Origin: Mycobacterium sp.
Lineage (GTDB): Bacteria > Actinomycetota > Actinomycetes > Mycobacteriales > Mycobacteriaceae
Length of the DNA: 58,195 nucleotides
Direction of reading: 5' to 3'
Assembly (NCBI GenBank): GCA_023264735.1
Contig: JAHFVD010000043.1
Coordinates: forward strand, 1 to 58,195
The notes under the pieces were generated by a model. That model had not been told where the DNA came from. It worked only from the letters and a program-made list of their open reading frames with translations, and did no database searches. The position numbers were made by a program, and so were the translations under genes. Position 1 is the stretch's first letter. Each line of letters starts with the position of its first letter. Positions 26,230-33,546 of this stretch are shown here, piece by piece.

Positions 26230-27194
26230 ACACCGCCACAGCCAGTATCGAGACGGTACGGCAGCTCGCAGCGAAGTATTCGAACTGGGGCCGTTGGGGT
26301 GAGCAAGACCAACTGGGCACCCTCAACCACTTGCGCCCGCAAGATCGCGTGGCGGCTGCCCGGCTGATCCAGACCGGCGAGGTCATCTCACTGTCGATAC
26401 CCTTCGACGATCAGGGTCCGCAAAACGCAATCAGCGGCCGGCCCAATCCGGTACACGTCATGACCGTCACCGGCCGCGACTTCATGGGCGCCGAATCAGC
26501 AAAACGCGACCAGCAGCGCCGCTACCTGCAGAACGCCGACGACATGGTGTTTCTGGCCACCCAGTGTGCGACGCAGTGGGATGGCTTGGCACACGTCTTC
26601 TTCGAACAGCAGATGTACAACGGCTACTCGGCGGCCAACGTCTCCAGCGCCGGCGCACGCCGCAACGCGATCACCAGCGCGGTGGACCAGATGGCGGGGC
26701 GCGGTGTGCTGCTCGACCTTCCCGGCGCGCTCGGTGTGCCCTACCTTGCGCCCGGACACGCGGTGAGTGCCGAGGATCTCGACCGCGCCTGCGCCCACCA
26801 CGACGTAGAGGTGCGGCGCGGCGATTTCGTGCTGATCCGCACCGGTGCGATCGCCCGGGTCCGCGAACGTGGCGACTGGGGCGACTATGCCGGTGGAGAT
26901 GCGCCGGGCATGGGACTGGAAAGTGTTGCGTGGGTCGCAGACCGCGAGATCGCCGGCATCGCCACCGACACGTGGGATGTCGAGGTGCGCCCCGCTCAGA
27001 CCCCCGACGTCGCGCAGCCGGTACATATTCTCTACATCGTGATGCTCGGATTGTGGATCGGTGAAATCTTTGACCTGGAAGCTCTTTCGGCTGCCTGCCA
27101 GGCCGCTCAACGCTACGAATTCTTCTTCACCGCACCACCGCTGAAGATCACCGGCGGCATCGGCTCACCAATCAACCCGCTGGCGATCCTATGA
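26226..27194 (+). CDS. Cyclase-family metal hydrolase
   Basis: The 322-residue product belongs to the cyclase/kynurenine-formamidase-like family (PF04199 type). The metal motif region reads T-Q-W-D-G-L-A-H (about 117-124) where kynurenine formamidase has T-H-x-D-x-P-x-H, so one metal His is replaced by Gln, as in a large subgroup of about 310-residue members. It also has a G-V-L-L-D-L-P segment and W-D-V-E at the usual positions. It may hydrolyse a cyclic ester, lactone or ring ketone. The start is TTG 26226, overlapping the previous stop (TTGA). It could open the lactone made by the BVMO of the other operon; this is inference. Confidence 0.82.
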   Translation: MNTATASIETVRQLAAKYSNWGRWGEQDQLGTLNHLRPQDRVAAARLIQTGEVISLSIPFDDQGPQNAISGRPNPVHVMTVTGRDFMGAESAKRDQQRRYLQNADDMVFLATQCATQWDGLAHVFFEQQMYNGYSAANVSSAGARRNAITSAVDQMAGRGVLLDLPGALGVPYLAPGHAVSAEDLDRACAHHDVEVRRGDFVLIRTGAIARVRERGDWGDYAGGDAPGMGLESVAWVADREIAGIATDTWDVEVRPAQTPDVAQPVHILYIVMLGLWIGEIFDLEALSAACQAAQRYEFFFTAPPLKITGGIGSPINPLAIL

Positions 27195-28435
27195 GTTCAG
27201 ATCTCCAATCATTCGCTCGCGGGGCGCAAGACTGGATAGCGCAGCTCCTCCCCCGCCGCGTCGCCGGCCACGAGCAGGTCGGCCCTGACGATGTGGCCGT
27301 CTTTCACAACCTCACTTTCGAGCAAGAGGCGCGCCTCGTTGCGGACGCAGCAGGGTGGCAGGCCCAGAAGTGGCAGGCAGGGTACGGGGCCCTCGACTGG
27401 CCATCCGAGTTCGGCGGCGCCGGGTTGTCCGCCGAACACGTGCGGCTGTTCAGTGCGATCGAAGCAGGTTTCGATATCCCTGCCGACCACGAACTTCGTC
27501 GCATCACCACCAACCTGGTCGCCCCGACCTTGCGAAAGTACGGATCCGCGGATCAGATCAGCCAGCTGATACCGGACTTCTTGAGCTGTCGCCAACTCGC
27601 CTGCCAGCTGTTCAGCGAACCCGGCGCCGGCTCAGACCTGGCCGGGCTTGCCACCAGAGCGGTCTGCGATACCGATAACACCTGGATCATCAACGGCTCC
27701 AAGGTTTGGGTGTCCGGGGCACAGTTCGCCGACTGGGGGCTGTTGATCGCCCGCACTGATCCTGACGTGCCCAAGCACGCGGGGCTGACTGCGTTCCTTG
27801 TACCGATGCGCAGCGAAGGCCTGGAAGTCAGGCCGATCCGTCAGATGTCCGGCGGTACCTCGTTCAACGAGATCTTCTTCACCGACATGCGTATTCCCGA
27901 CGGTCTGCGCCTGGGCGCGTTGGGTGCTGGCTGGCAGGTCACCCTGACGATGCTGTCGTTCGAGCGCAACCAGTCTGGCTCCAAAGCCGGCGTCGGCGGG
28001 TCCTGGGAGCAACTTCTGATGCTCGCCCGGCTTCGCGAGCCCGCGGTGGACCCGGTGATGGCACAGGAGTTGGTTGGTGTCTACATCCACGAACGCGTTC
28101 GCGAGCTGACCCGCCGACGGGCCGCCCAAGCGCGGGCCAACGGCAGCGAGGTCGGACCCGAAGGCTCTCTCGGAAAACTGCTCTGGGTGCAGGGACTCAC
28201 CGCGATCGGCAACGCGGCGGCCCGGCTGCTGGGCCCCGATATTCTTGCCGACACCGGCGAAGCGGGCACCTACGCGTGGGCGGCGCATCTGCTCGGCGCC
28301 CCCGGGTTCCGCATTGCGGGCGGATCCGACGAAATCCAACGCAACATCATCGCCGAACGCGTGCTGGGCCTGCCGCCCGAGCCACGCGTCGACACCGGCG
28401 TGCCCTGGCGAGAGCTGCGTAGCTCAGCGGGATAG
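27191..28435 (+). CDS. Acyl-CoA dehydrogenase family protein (FadE)
   Basis: The 414-residue flavoprotein has F-S-E-P-G-A-G-S-D-L-A-G (about 139-150), I-N-G-S-K-V-W-V-S-G, W-P-S-E-F-G-G-A-G in the N-terminal domain and a C-terminal G-G-S-D-E-I-Q-R-N-I-I-A-E-R-V-L-G-L-P-P-E-P-R-V-D. The ATG overlaps the preceding stop by four bases, completing six coupled genes. It is probably the full-length partner of the FadE at 23420-24631. The gene run ends here, facing the convergent membrane protein gene 42 bases away; no clear terminator hairpin is seen between them. Confidence 0.88.
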   Translation: MSSDLQSFARGAQDWIAQLLPRRVAGHEQVGPDDVAVFHNLTFEQEARLVADAAGWQAQKWQAGYGALDWPSEFGGAGLSAEHVRLFSAIEAGFDIPADHELRRITTNLVAPTLRKYGSADQISQLIPDFLSCRQLACQLFSEPGAGSDLAGLATRAVCDTDNTWIINGSKVWVSGAQFADWGLLIARTDPDVPKHAGLTAFLVPMRSEGLEVRPIRQMSGGTSFNEIFFTDMRIPDGLRLGALGAGWQVTLTMLSFERNQSGSKAGVGGSWEQLLMLARLREPAVDPVMAQELVGVYIHERVRELTRRRAAQARANGSEVGPEGSLGKLLWVQGLTAIGNAAARLLGPDILADTGEAGTYAWAAHLLGAPGFRIAGGSDEIQRNIIAERVLGLPPEPRVDTGVPWRELRSSAG

Positions 28436-28477
28436 CGCAGGGGCCGAAGCGGATTCGTGAATGACTACCCGGCAGGC

Positions 28478-29233
28478 TCAAACAGAAAGCTTGTCAACTT
28501 CGGGCTGTTCCTCGTGCATCTCAACGTCACGGACTTGCCGCTTCAATGCCCTCAGGAGCAAGACCACGAACACTACGAGCCACGGGCCGAACACGCCGAA
28601 CGGGATCCAGAAGGCGAGCAGCCCGTTCCAGGCAAACGGTCCCGTAGGAAAGTTGAAGGCAACTGCTCCGGCCTCTCCCATCAAGGTGAACCAGAGAGTG
28701 AAGTAGCCGAACCAGCGTGGGAACGGCGAATGTTCGGCTCGGCTCGGCAGGAAACAGAAGACGACGACCGCGATGAAGGAGAAGATGAAGTACTGATCTG
28801 TGGTCACCAGGGTGAGCACCCCGAGTTGGTGCATGATCGCAGTGACTTCCGGCGCCCGGGTAGGCGTAAACGCGGCCGCGCCGAAGAATATTGGCGGCAA
28901 CACCAGGAAAATCGAGATCAACCCTCCGGACACAAGTGTCAGCGAGGTCCAAATGGGACGACCCTTCTCCTGTCGCGACATCTGCATCGCGACCACCGCC
29001 CAGAACGGCACCATGAACGCAGACGTCCACGACGCGACCATGGCTCCGAGCTTGATCCCCGTCTGCCTCGAGAGGTACCAATCCTTGATCTGTTCGGCCG
29101 TCTGGGTTGCGGCAGGCGGCGGGATCATCCGCAGGAGTAGGCCAAGCGCCAGAGCATAGATCACGGTAAAGACCACGAAACTCCAGAGAATCACAATCTG
29201 ACTGCGCTCGGAGATCGCAACATTCCTTCTCAT
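28478..29233 (-). CDS. Six-helix integral membrane protein of unknown function (paralogue 3)
   Basis: The 251-residue product has about six hydrophobic segments and the same signature as the products at 3053-3817 and 4297-5085: F-P-R-W at 171-174 and G-P-F-A-W-N-G at 198-204, followed by W-I-P and a final helix with a basic L-K-R-Q tail. ATG 29233 has GAGAGGG upstream; the longer frame lacks a ribosome site. Unlike paralogue 2, its promoter region carries a family B palindrome (29335-29352), so members of this family belong to both regulons. A transport or membrane-sensing role for the hydrophobic substrate is inference. Confidence 0.7.
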   Translation of the reverse strand: MRRNVAISERSQIVILWSFVVFTVIYALALGLLLRMIPPPAATQTAEQIKDWYLSRQTGIKLGAMVASWTSAFMVPFWAVVAMQMSRQEKGRPIWTSLTLVSGGLISIFLVLPPIFFGAAAFTPTRAPEVTAIMHQLGVLTLVTTDQYFIFSFIAVVVFCFLPSRAEHSPFPRWFGYFTLWFTLMGEAGAVAFNFPTGPFAWNGLLAFWIPFGVFGPWLVVFVVLLLRALKRQVRDVEMHEEQPEVDKLSV

Positions 29234-29334
29234 GGCGCCCTCTCTGACTTGTCGGTCACTGCTTTCAAGTACGTGAGCGTCGTGACGGCGGTTATCGGTC
29301 CGCGAAGCCGACGACACCGGCATCCAGAACGATC

Positions 29335-29352
29335 CCAACGGGCGCCCGGTTG
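29335..29352. promoter_or_regulatory. Family B operator-like palindrome
   Basis: The 18 bp sequence CCAACGGGCGCCCGGTTG lies 102 bases upstream of ATG 29233. Its central GGGCGCCC is a perfect palindrome and the flanks are near-symmetric. Six other copies sit at promoters between 32 and 55 kb, which makes a chance GC-rich palindrome unlikely. Confidence 0.6.
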
Positions 29353-29417
29353 ATTCTCAAAGCGCCTCCGAACTTCGGCGTCCCTAAGTTGGCACGTGCA
29401 GTTGACTTTTGGGGCGG

Positions 29418-30290
29418 TCAGGCCGGAGGCGACGACGGGCTCGTGCTGCGGCGCCCGCCCTGCCAGCTGTAGAAGCCTTGGCCGGTCTTGCGGCCCAGGT
29501 GTCCGTTGGCGACCAAGTCGACGAGCACCTGCGGCGGCGCAAAACGCGGCCCGAGTTCGGACTCGAGGTGTCGCGCGATTGCCAGCCGCACGTCCAGACC
29601 CACGCGGTCGGTCAACTCGAGCGGACCGATCGGGTACTTGTAGCCCAACACCATGGCAAGGTCGATGTCACCCGCGGACGCGACTCCGTCCTCCAGCATG
29701 CGCATCGCCTCCAGCCCGATCGCCAGTCCAAGGCGGCTGGTGGCGAATCCCGGGGAGTCGCGGACTTCGATCGACTGCTTGCCCATGTGGTCAGCCCACG
29801 TTCGAGCCCGCTCGACGACACTCAGGTCGGTCGCTTCTCCTACCACGATTTCGATGAGGCTCGAGCTCGGAACCGGATTGAAGAAGTGCATGCCCACCAG
29901 TGCCGACGGTACCGCTAGGCCACGCGCCAGTTCGTCGATGGACAGCGAACTCGTGTTGGTCGCTAGCAGCGCTTCGGGGAACGCGCCCTGTGCCCGGCGT
30001 AGCACATCCTGCTTCAGTGCGACGACCTCTGGCACGGCCTCGACAACCAGGTCGACCGGTCCCACGCCGTCGAAACTGGAGGTCGCGGTCAGCCTGCCAG
30101 TGACACTGCTAGACAACGTATTCGAACGTGCCGCGGCCTTCTGTAATCCTTCGTTGACCCTGCCACGGGCGGCCTCGGCAGCCTCATCAGTGACTTCGCA
30201 GATCGCGACGTCTACACCCGTGCCGAGAAGTAGCTGGGCGATGCCGGCACCCATCGTGCCTCCGCCGACCACGACCGCAGATCGCGACAT
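29418..30290 (-). CDS. 3-hydroxyacyl-CoA dehydrogenase
   Basis: The 290-residue NAD-dependent dehydrogenase begins with a Rossmann motif V-V-G-G-G-T-M-G-A-G-I-A, then has the catalytic-region T-N-T-S-S-L-S-I, the H-F-F-N-P-V segment (catalytic His) and a C-terminal helical domain with G-Y-K-Y-P-x-G-P-L-E-L-T-D-x-V-G-L-D and G-R-K-T-G-Q-G-F-Y. This is the single-domain FadB2/3-hydroxybutyryl-CoA dehydrogenase type. It performs the third beta-oxidation step. It probably forms an operon with the FMN enzyme 30 bases upstream on the same strand. Confidence 0.92.
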   Translation of the reverse strand: MSRSAVVVGGGTMGAGIAQLLLGTGVDVAICEVTDEAAEAARGRVNEGLQKAAARSNTLSSSVTGRLTATSSFDGVGPVDLVVEAVPEVVALKQDVLRRAQGAFPEALLATNTSSLSIDELARGLAVPSALVGMHFFNPVPSSSLIEIVVGEATDLSVVERARTWADHMGKQSIEVRDSPGFATSRLGLAIGLEAMRMLEDGVASAGDIDLAMVLGYKYPIGPLELTDRVGLDVRLAIARHLESELGPRFAPPQVLVDLVANGHLGRKTGQGFYSWQGGRRSTSPSSPPA

Positions 30291-30319
30291 GCCAAGAATC
30301 TCCTTAAGCGAGTGTGGAT

Positions 30320-31483
30320 TTACGGCTTCGGGTATGAGCGCAATCGCACGCGGGTCTCGTCCAATTCCGCGACCGAGGTACAGCCGAGGAAGGCAAGCGT
30401 GCGGTCCAATTCCGCACTGAGGATATCGATGACACGCCCTACGCCGTTCTCCCCGGCGGCAGCCAAGCCGTAGTGGTATGGACGGCCAACCAGGCAGGCC
30501 GCCGCCCCGAGAGACAGCGCTTTCGCTACGTCGCTACCGCGCCGGATACCACCGTCGAGGAGGACATCACAACGACCGCGGACGGCATCGACGATCTCTG
30601 GGAGCACTGAGATCGTCGCGGGAGCGCCGTCGAGCAACCGTCCGCCATGGTTCGACACCACGATTGCATCGACCCCCCGGTCGGCACATTGCGCGGCGTC
30701 CTCGGCCGATAGGATGCCTTTCACCACCAAGGGGCGATCCCACGCCTCGCGGACCCGGTCCAGATCATCCCATGTTCGCTTGGGCCCACTGGATAGGGCT
30801 TGTCCGGGGACGACTGGTCGCGGCGGGAACCGGCGCTTAACATCGGCATCCGCGAGGTTCCGAGCCGCAATGAGGTGGGCAGTTCGTACGAAACCCGCAC
30901 TCCACCTTGGCTTTCGAGCCGCATCGAGAATGTTCTGCACGGTGTACTTGGCCGGGATGGCGGCGCGTTTCAGCGAGCGCTCAAGGCTACCCGCGACCGG
31001 AGCGTCCACCGTGAACACCAGTGCGGCATAGTCAGCTTCGTAGGCCCGCTTCACCAGCGATTTCATCAGGTCCGCGTCGGGAACCACTTCGATCCCAAAC
31101 CACAGGGGACCGGACGAGACCGCGGCCAGCTCCTCAATTGTGAAGGAAGCACGCGCAGTGACGATGTACGGCGTGCGCCGCCCCCCGGCGGCACGTGCTA
31201 CCGCGCGCTCCGCCTCGGGGTGTATGACCCGGGTACCCGCCGCCGGCGCCAACACGATCGGGGTCGCGAGTGACATCCCCGCGACAGTTGTCTCGGAGGT
31301 GCGGTTCGAGACGTCGACCAGCGTGCGCGGCCGGAATTCGATGTCGGCGAATGCGGCCTCGTTGGCGCGCATGGTCACCTCATCTTCGGCACCGCCGTCG
31401 ATGAGATCGAAGATCATCCGGGGAAGGCGTCGGCGGGCGAGCTCCCTCACGTCGCGCACGCTGACCGTTTGGTCGAGTTTCAT
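30320..31483 (-). CDS. FMN-dependent alpha-hydroxyacid oxidase/dehydrogenase
   Basis: The 387-residue TIM-barrel flavoprotein belongs to the lactate dehydrogenase/glycolate oxidase/lactate monooxygenase family: A-P-A-A-G near 80, V-K-G-I-L, S-N-H-G-G-R-L-L-D-G (catalytic His and Arg region) and D-G-G-I-R-R-G-S-D-V phosphate-binding site. The family includes MftD, the FMN protein of mycofactocin maturation, and this sequence shares the D-G-G-I-R-R-G-S-D-V-x-K-A core with it. However, there are no other mft genes nearby, so a 2-hydroxyacid or hydroxyacyl substrate is more likely. ATG 31483 has AGGAG 5 bases upstream. Confidence 0.85.
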   Translation of the reverse strand: MKLDQTVSVRDVRELARRRLPRMIFDLIDGGAEDEVTMRANEAAFADIEFRPRTLVDVSNRTSETTVAGMSLATPIVLAPAAGTRVIHPEAERAVARAAGGRRTPYIVTARASFTIEELAAVSSGPLWFGIEVVPDADLMKSLVKRAYEADYAALVFTVDAPVAGSLERSLKRAAIPAKYTVQNILDAARKPRWSAGFVRTAHLIAARNLADADVKRRFPPRPVVPGQALSSGPKRTWDDLDRVREAWDRPLVVKGILSAEDAAQCADRGVDAIVVSNHGGRLLDGAPATISVLPEIVDAVRGRCDVLLDGGIRRGSDVAKALSLGAAACLVGRPYHYGLAAAGENGVGRVIDILSAELDRTLAFLGCTSVAELDETRVRLRSYPKP

Positions 31484-31559
31484 ATGCTCCTGCCACAGTG
31501 GGTCTTTGACGGCGCCGGCAGATTGTCGCCACCGACGCTGAACCGCCGATGAGCCAAGG

Positions 31560-31991
31560 TCATTCGGGGCGAATTGAGCCCAGGTTGAGAATGGTCATGG
31601 TGCAACCTGCCGCGCCCGCTCGCCAACCGTGGTCAATCCCTGGGAGCACCAAGGAATCACCCGTATCCAGCAGGTGCGGACCGTCGTCGAGAAGCACCTC
31701 GAGGCTGCCGGCAACGACCGTGTGGAAGTTGAGTGTGTCCGTGTGATGCATCGGATGTTCGATACCCGCCGGCATCTGCAGCACCAGAAAGTCTGCGTGG
31801 CCCGGTTGAACTCCGGTCTCGTGATAACTGGCCTTGCCCGGGGGCCGCATCGGCGGCGGGGTCTCCCTCAGCATGAACACATCGTTGCGAAATGACGGGC
31901 CCTCGGCATGGATATCGCGATCCTTGATCGCAACCTCGCCGATGATGGTGGAACGGCCACTGTCGTCAACACCCGCAATCAGGCTGCGCAT
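31560..31991 (-). CDS. Cupin-domain protein
   Basis: The 143-residue single-domain cupin carries M-H-H-T-D-T-L-N-F-H (motif 1 region, H-x-T-x-x-x-x-x-H) and G-D-S-L-V-L-P-G-I-D-H-G-W (motif 2). Metal-binding His and acidic residues are therefore present. Starting at ATG 31991 (AGGAG upstream) gives a normal single-cupin length; the frame extends further but without a ribosome site. Similar small cupins sit in aromatic or terpenoid clusters as isomerases, dioxygenases or sensors; the activity cannot be assigned. It is divergent from the CMD gene at 32150 across a family B site. Confidence 0.78.
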   Translation of the reverse strand: MRSLIAGVDDSGRSTIIGEVAIKDRDIHAEGPSFRNDVFMLRETPPPMRPPGKASYHETGVQPGHADFLVLQMPAGIEHPMHHTDTLNFHTVVAGSLEVLLDDGPHLLDTGDSLVLPGIDHGWRAGAAGCTMTILNLGSIRPE

Positions 31992-32086
31992 ACTGACATC
32001 TCCTGTCTGGTAGCCAGATGGCGAGCGGCGCCCGCTGGATTCTGAAATGTTCGAGTTACAACCTACAAACCAGCCGATGCATGTGT

Positions 32087-32104
32087 CAACCGGTCGCCCG
32101 GTAG
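32087..32104. promoter_or_regulatory. Family B operator-like palindrome between cupin and CMD genes
   Basis: The 18 bp sequence CAACCGGTCGCCCGGTAG has one mismatch in the GGGCGCCC core. It is placed between divergent genes, 46 bases before ATG 32150 and 96 before ATG 31991, so it could control both. Confidence 0.55.
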
Positions 32105-32149
32105 ATATCGGGTAGGCTAACACCTGCACCTACTTGGAGGATTGTCGTA

Positions 32150-32542
32150 ATGACGAACGCATCGAACAGTGGAGACGACAAGGCGAAAGCGCGCGAACTC
32201 TTTGACCAGATGGGTCTGGGGCGATACCCCGAACCGACCGGCGACGAGTTCGACGTGTTCAACGCCATCGCTGGCGACGTGCAGTGGCCGATGACATGGG
32301 TTGGCGGCGAGCTCGACACCAAGACAAAGAGCTTTTGTTCGATCTCAGCACTGATCGCTACCGGCCGCCCTCAAGTCCAACAGCACATCCGGGCCGCGCT
32401 CGCAATCGGGGCGACCCGTCAGGAAATCGCCGATGTCATCACTCACGTCGCGTTTTACTCCGGCTTTCCAGCGGCCGGTAACGCGATGCGGGCGGCCAAA
32501 GAGGTCTTTGCCGAACTCGACCAAGCGGCGGCCAAAGAATGA
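32150..32542 (+). CDS. Carboxymuconolactone decarboxylase (CMD)/AhpD-like family protein
   Basis: The 130-residue helical protein matches the CMD family: L-D-T-K-T-K-S-F-C-S-I-S-A-L-I-A-T-G and then I-A-D-V-I-T-H-V-A-F-Y-S-G-F-P-A-A-G-N-A-M. The conserved His and the single Cys are present, but not the AhpD C-x2-C pair, so peroxidase activity is unlikely. A decarboxylase or lactone-acting role is possible. A TTGGAGG ribosome site precedes ATG 32150. A strong terminator follows at 32612. Confidence 0.87.
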   Translation: MTNASNSGDDKAKARELFDQMGLGRYPEPTGDEFDVFNAIAGDVQWPMTWVGGELDTKTKSFCSISALIATGRPQVQQHIRAALAIGATRQEIADVITHVAFYSGFPAAGNAMRAAKEVFAELDQAAAKE

Positions 32543-32611
32543 CAGCGGTGCAGGTAACCGCTTGACGCGCAAGACATGTGGCCCCGCGCGTCCCCACGTC
32601 GCAACAAATCG

Positions 32612-32643
32612 AAAGCCGCCCCGGCGCAAGCCGGGGCGGCTTT
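32612..32643. terminator. Bidirectional intrinsic terminator
   Basis: A perfect 14 bp stem (AAAGCCGCCCCGGC and its complement) with a GCAA loop has A's on one side and T's on the other, so it can act in both directions. It lies between the convergent CMD gene (plus, ending 32542) and the MoxR ATPase gene (minus, ending 32674). Confidence 0.88.
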
Positions 32644-32673
32644 CATCTGCCCGTTGACAAACAGGCCTACATA

Positions 32674-33519
32674 TCAGCCATTGACCAGGTAGGCGTCAAC
32701 CATCGTCACCAAACCGGCCCGCGATACCGCATCATCGGTCAGCGGCCCGACGATCGCGGCGATCGCGGCGTCGCGAAGTGACAGACCGTTGGCAATCAGG
32801 ACACCCGCTGATACCAGCGCTCGCGGGGAGGCGACCTCGCGCAGGTCCTCATCCTCAAGGCGGCGGATTGCTTGCCCGAGGCGCACCAAACCCGCAGCCG
32901 CGCTCTCATCGATCCCGGCCTCGTGGCGGATCACCTGCTGCTCTACCTCTGGCGGGGGAAAGCCCAGCTCGATGGCCACCATCCGCTGGCGGGTCGAGAC
33001 CTTCAGGTCCTTGAGAACGCTCTGGTATCCGGGGTTGTAGGAGACGACGAGGCAGAAGTCCTTGGACGCGTTGATCCGCACGTCGCCGAGGCGTTCGAGG
33101 GATAGTTCGCGCCGGTGGTCGGCCAGCGAATGGATGGCGACGGTGCTGTCGGCTCGGGCTTCGACCACCTCGTCCAGGTAGCAAATCCCACCGTGGCGGG
33201 CTGCCAACGTGAGCGGACCGTCGACCCACACGGTCTCCCCGCCCTGCAGCACATACCGTCCCACCAAGTCGGACGCGGTGATGTCCTCATGACAGGACAC
33301 ACTGAACATGCGCACACCCAGCCGTTCGGCCATGTGCTCGACCAGACGCGTCTTGCCGCACCCGGTCGGTCCCTTGAGCATGATCGGGAGCCCGCCCCGG
33401 AAAGCGGCGGTGAAGACCTCGACCTCGTTGTGCACGGGAAGATAGAACGGATGGGCGCTGTCGATCTCGCGCCACTCGTCGTCCACTGTGGCCGTGCCTC
33501 CGAGTTGGTCGTTATTCAT
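32674..33519 (-). CDS. MoxR-type AAA+ ATPase, NorQ/CbbQ subfamily
   Basis: The 281-residue AAA+ ATPase has Walker A G-P-T-G-C-G-K-T (about 51-58), Walker B I-C-Y-L-D-E (about 110-115), the sensor-1 S-Y-N-P-G and the S-P-R-A-L sensor-2 region. The sequence and length fit the NirQ/NorQ/CbbQ group. These act with a VWA partner (NorD/CbbO) as metal-enzyme activases or assembly chaperones. The VWA partner is the next gene upstream (33547), 27 bases away. No rubisco or nitric oxide reductase genes lie nearby; the closest candidate client is the AveC-like membrane protein at 35300. Confidence 0.9.
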   Translation of the reverse strand: MNNDQLGGTATVDDEWREIDSAHPFYLPVHNEVEVFTAAFRGGLPIMLKGPTGCGKTRLVEHMAERLGVRMFSVSCHEDITASDLVGRYVLQGGETVWVDGPLTLAARHGGICYLDEVVEARADSTVAIHSLADHRRELSLERLGDVRINASKDFCLVVSYNPGYQSVLKDLKVSTRQRMVAIELGFPPPEVEQQVIRHEAGIDESAAAGLVRLGQAIRRLEDEDLREVASPRALVSAGVLIANGLSLRDAAIAAIVGPLTDDAVSRAGLVTMVDAYLVNG

Positions 33520-33546
33520 TGTGTTTAGTTCCTTCGTTGTCGGATA

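Noticed and set aside
30320..31483. FMN enzyme considered as MftD (mycofactocin maturation)
   Set aside because: The shared residues are those common to the whole FMN alpha-hydroxyacid family, and no mftA, mftB, mftC, mftE or mftF gene is present around it.
32612..32643. Perfect hairpin considered as a mobile-element end or repeat
   Set aside because: Its position between convergent genes, the A/T flanks and the tetraloop fit an intrinsic terminator, and no second copy was seen.
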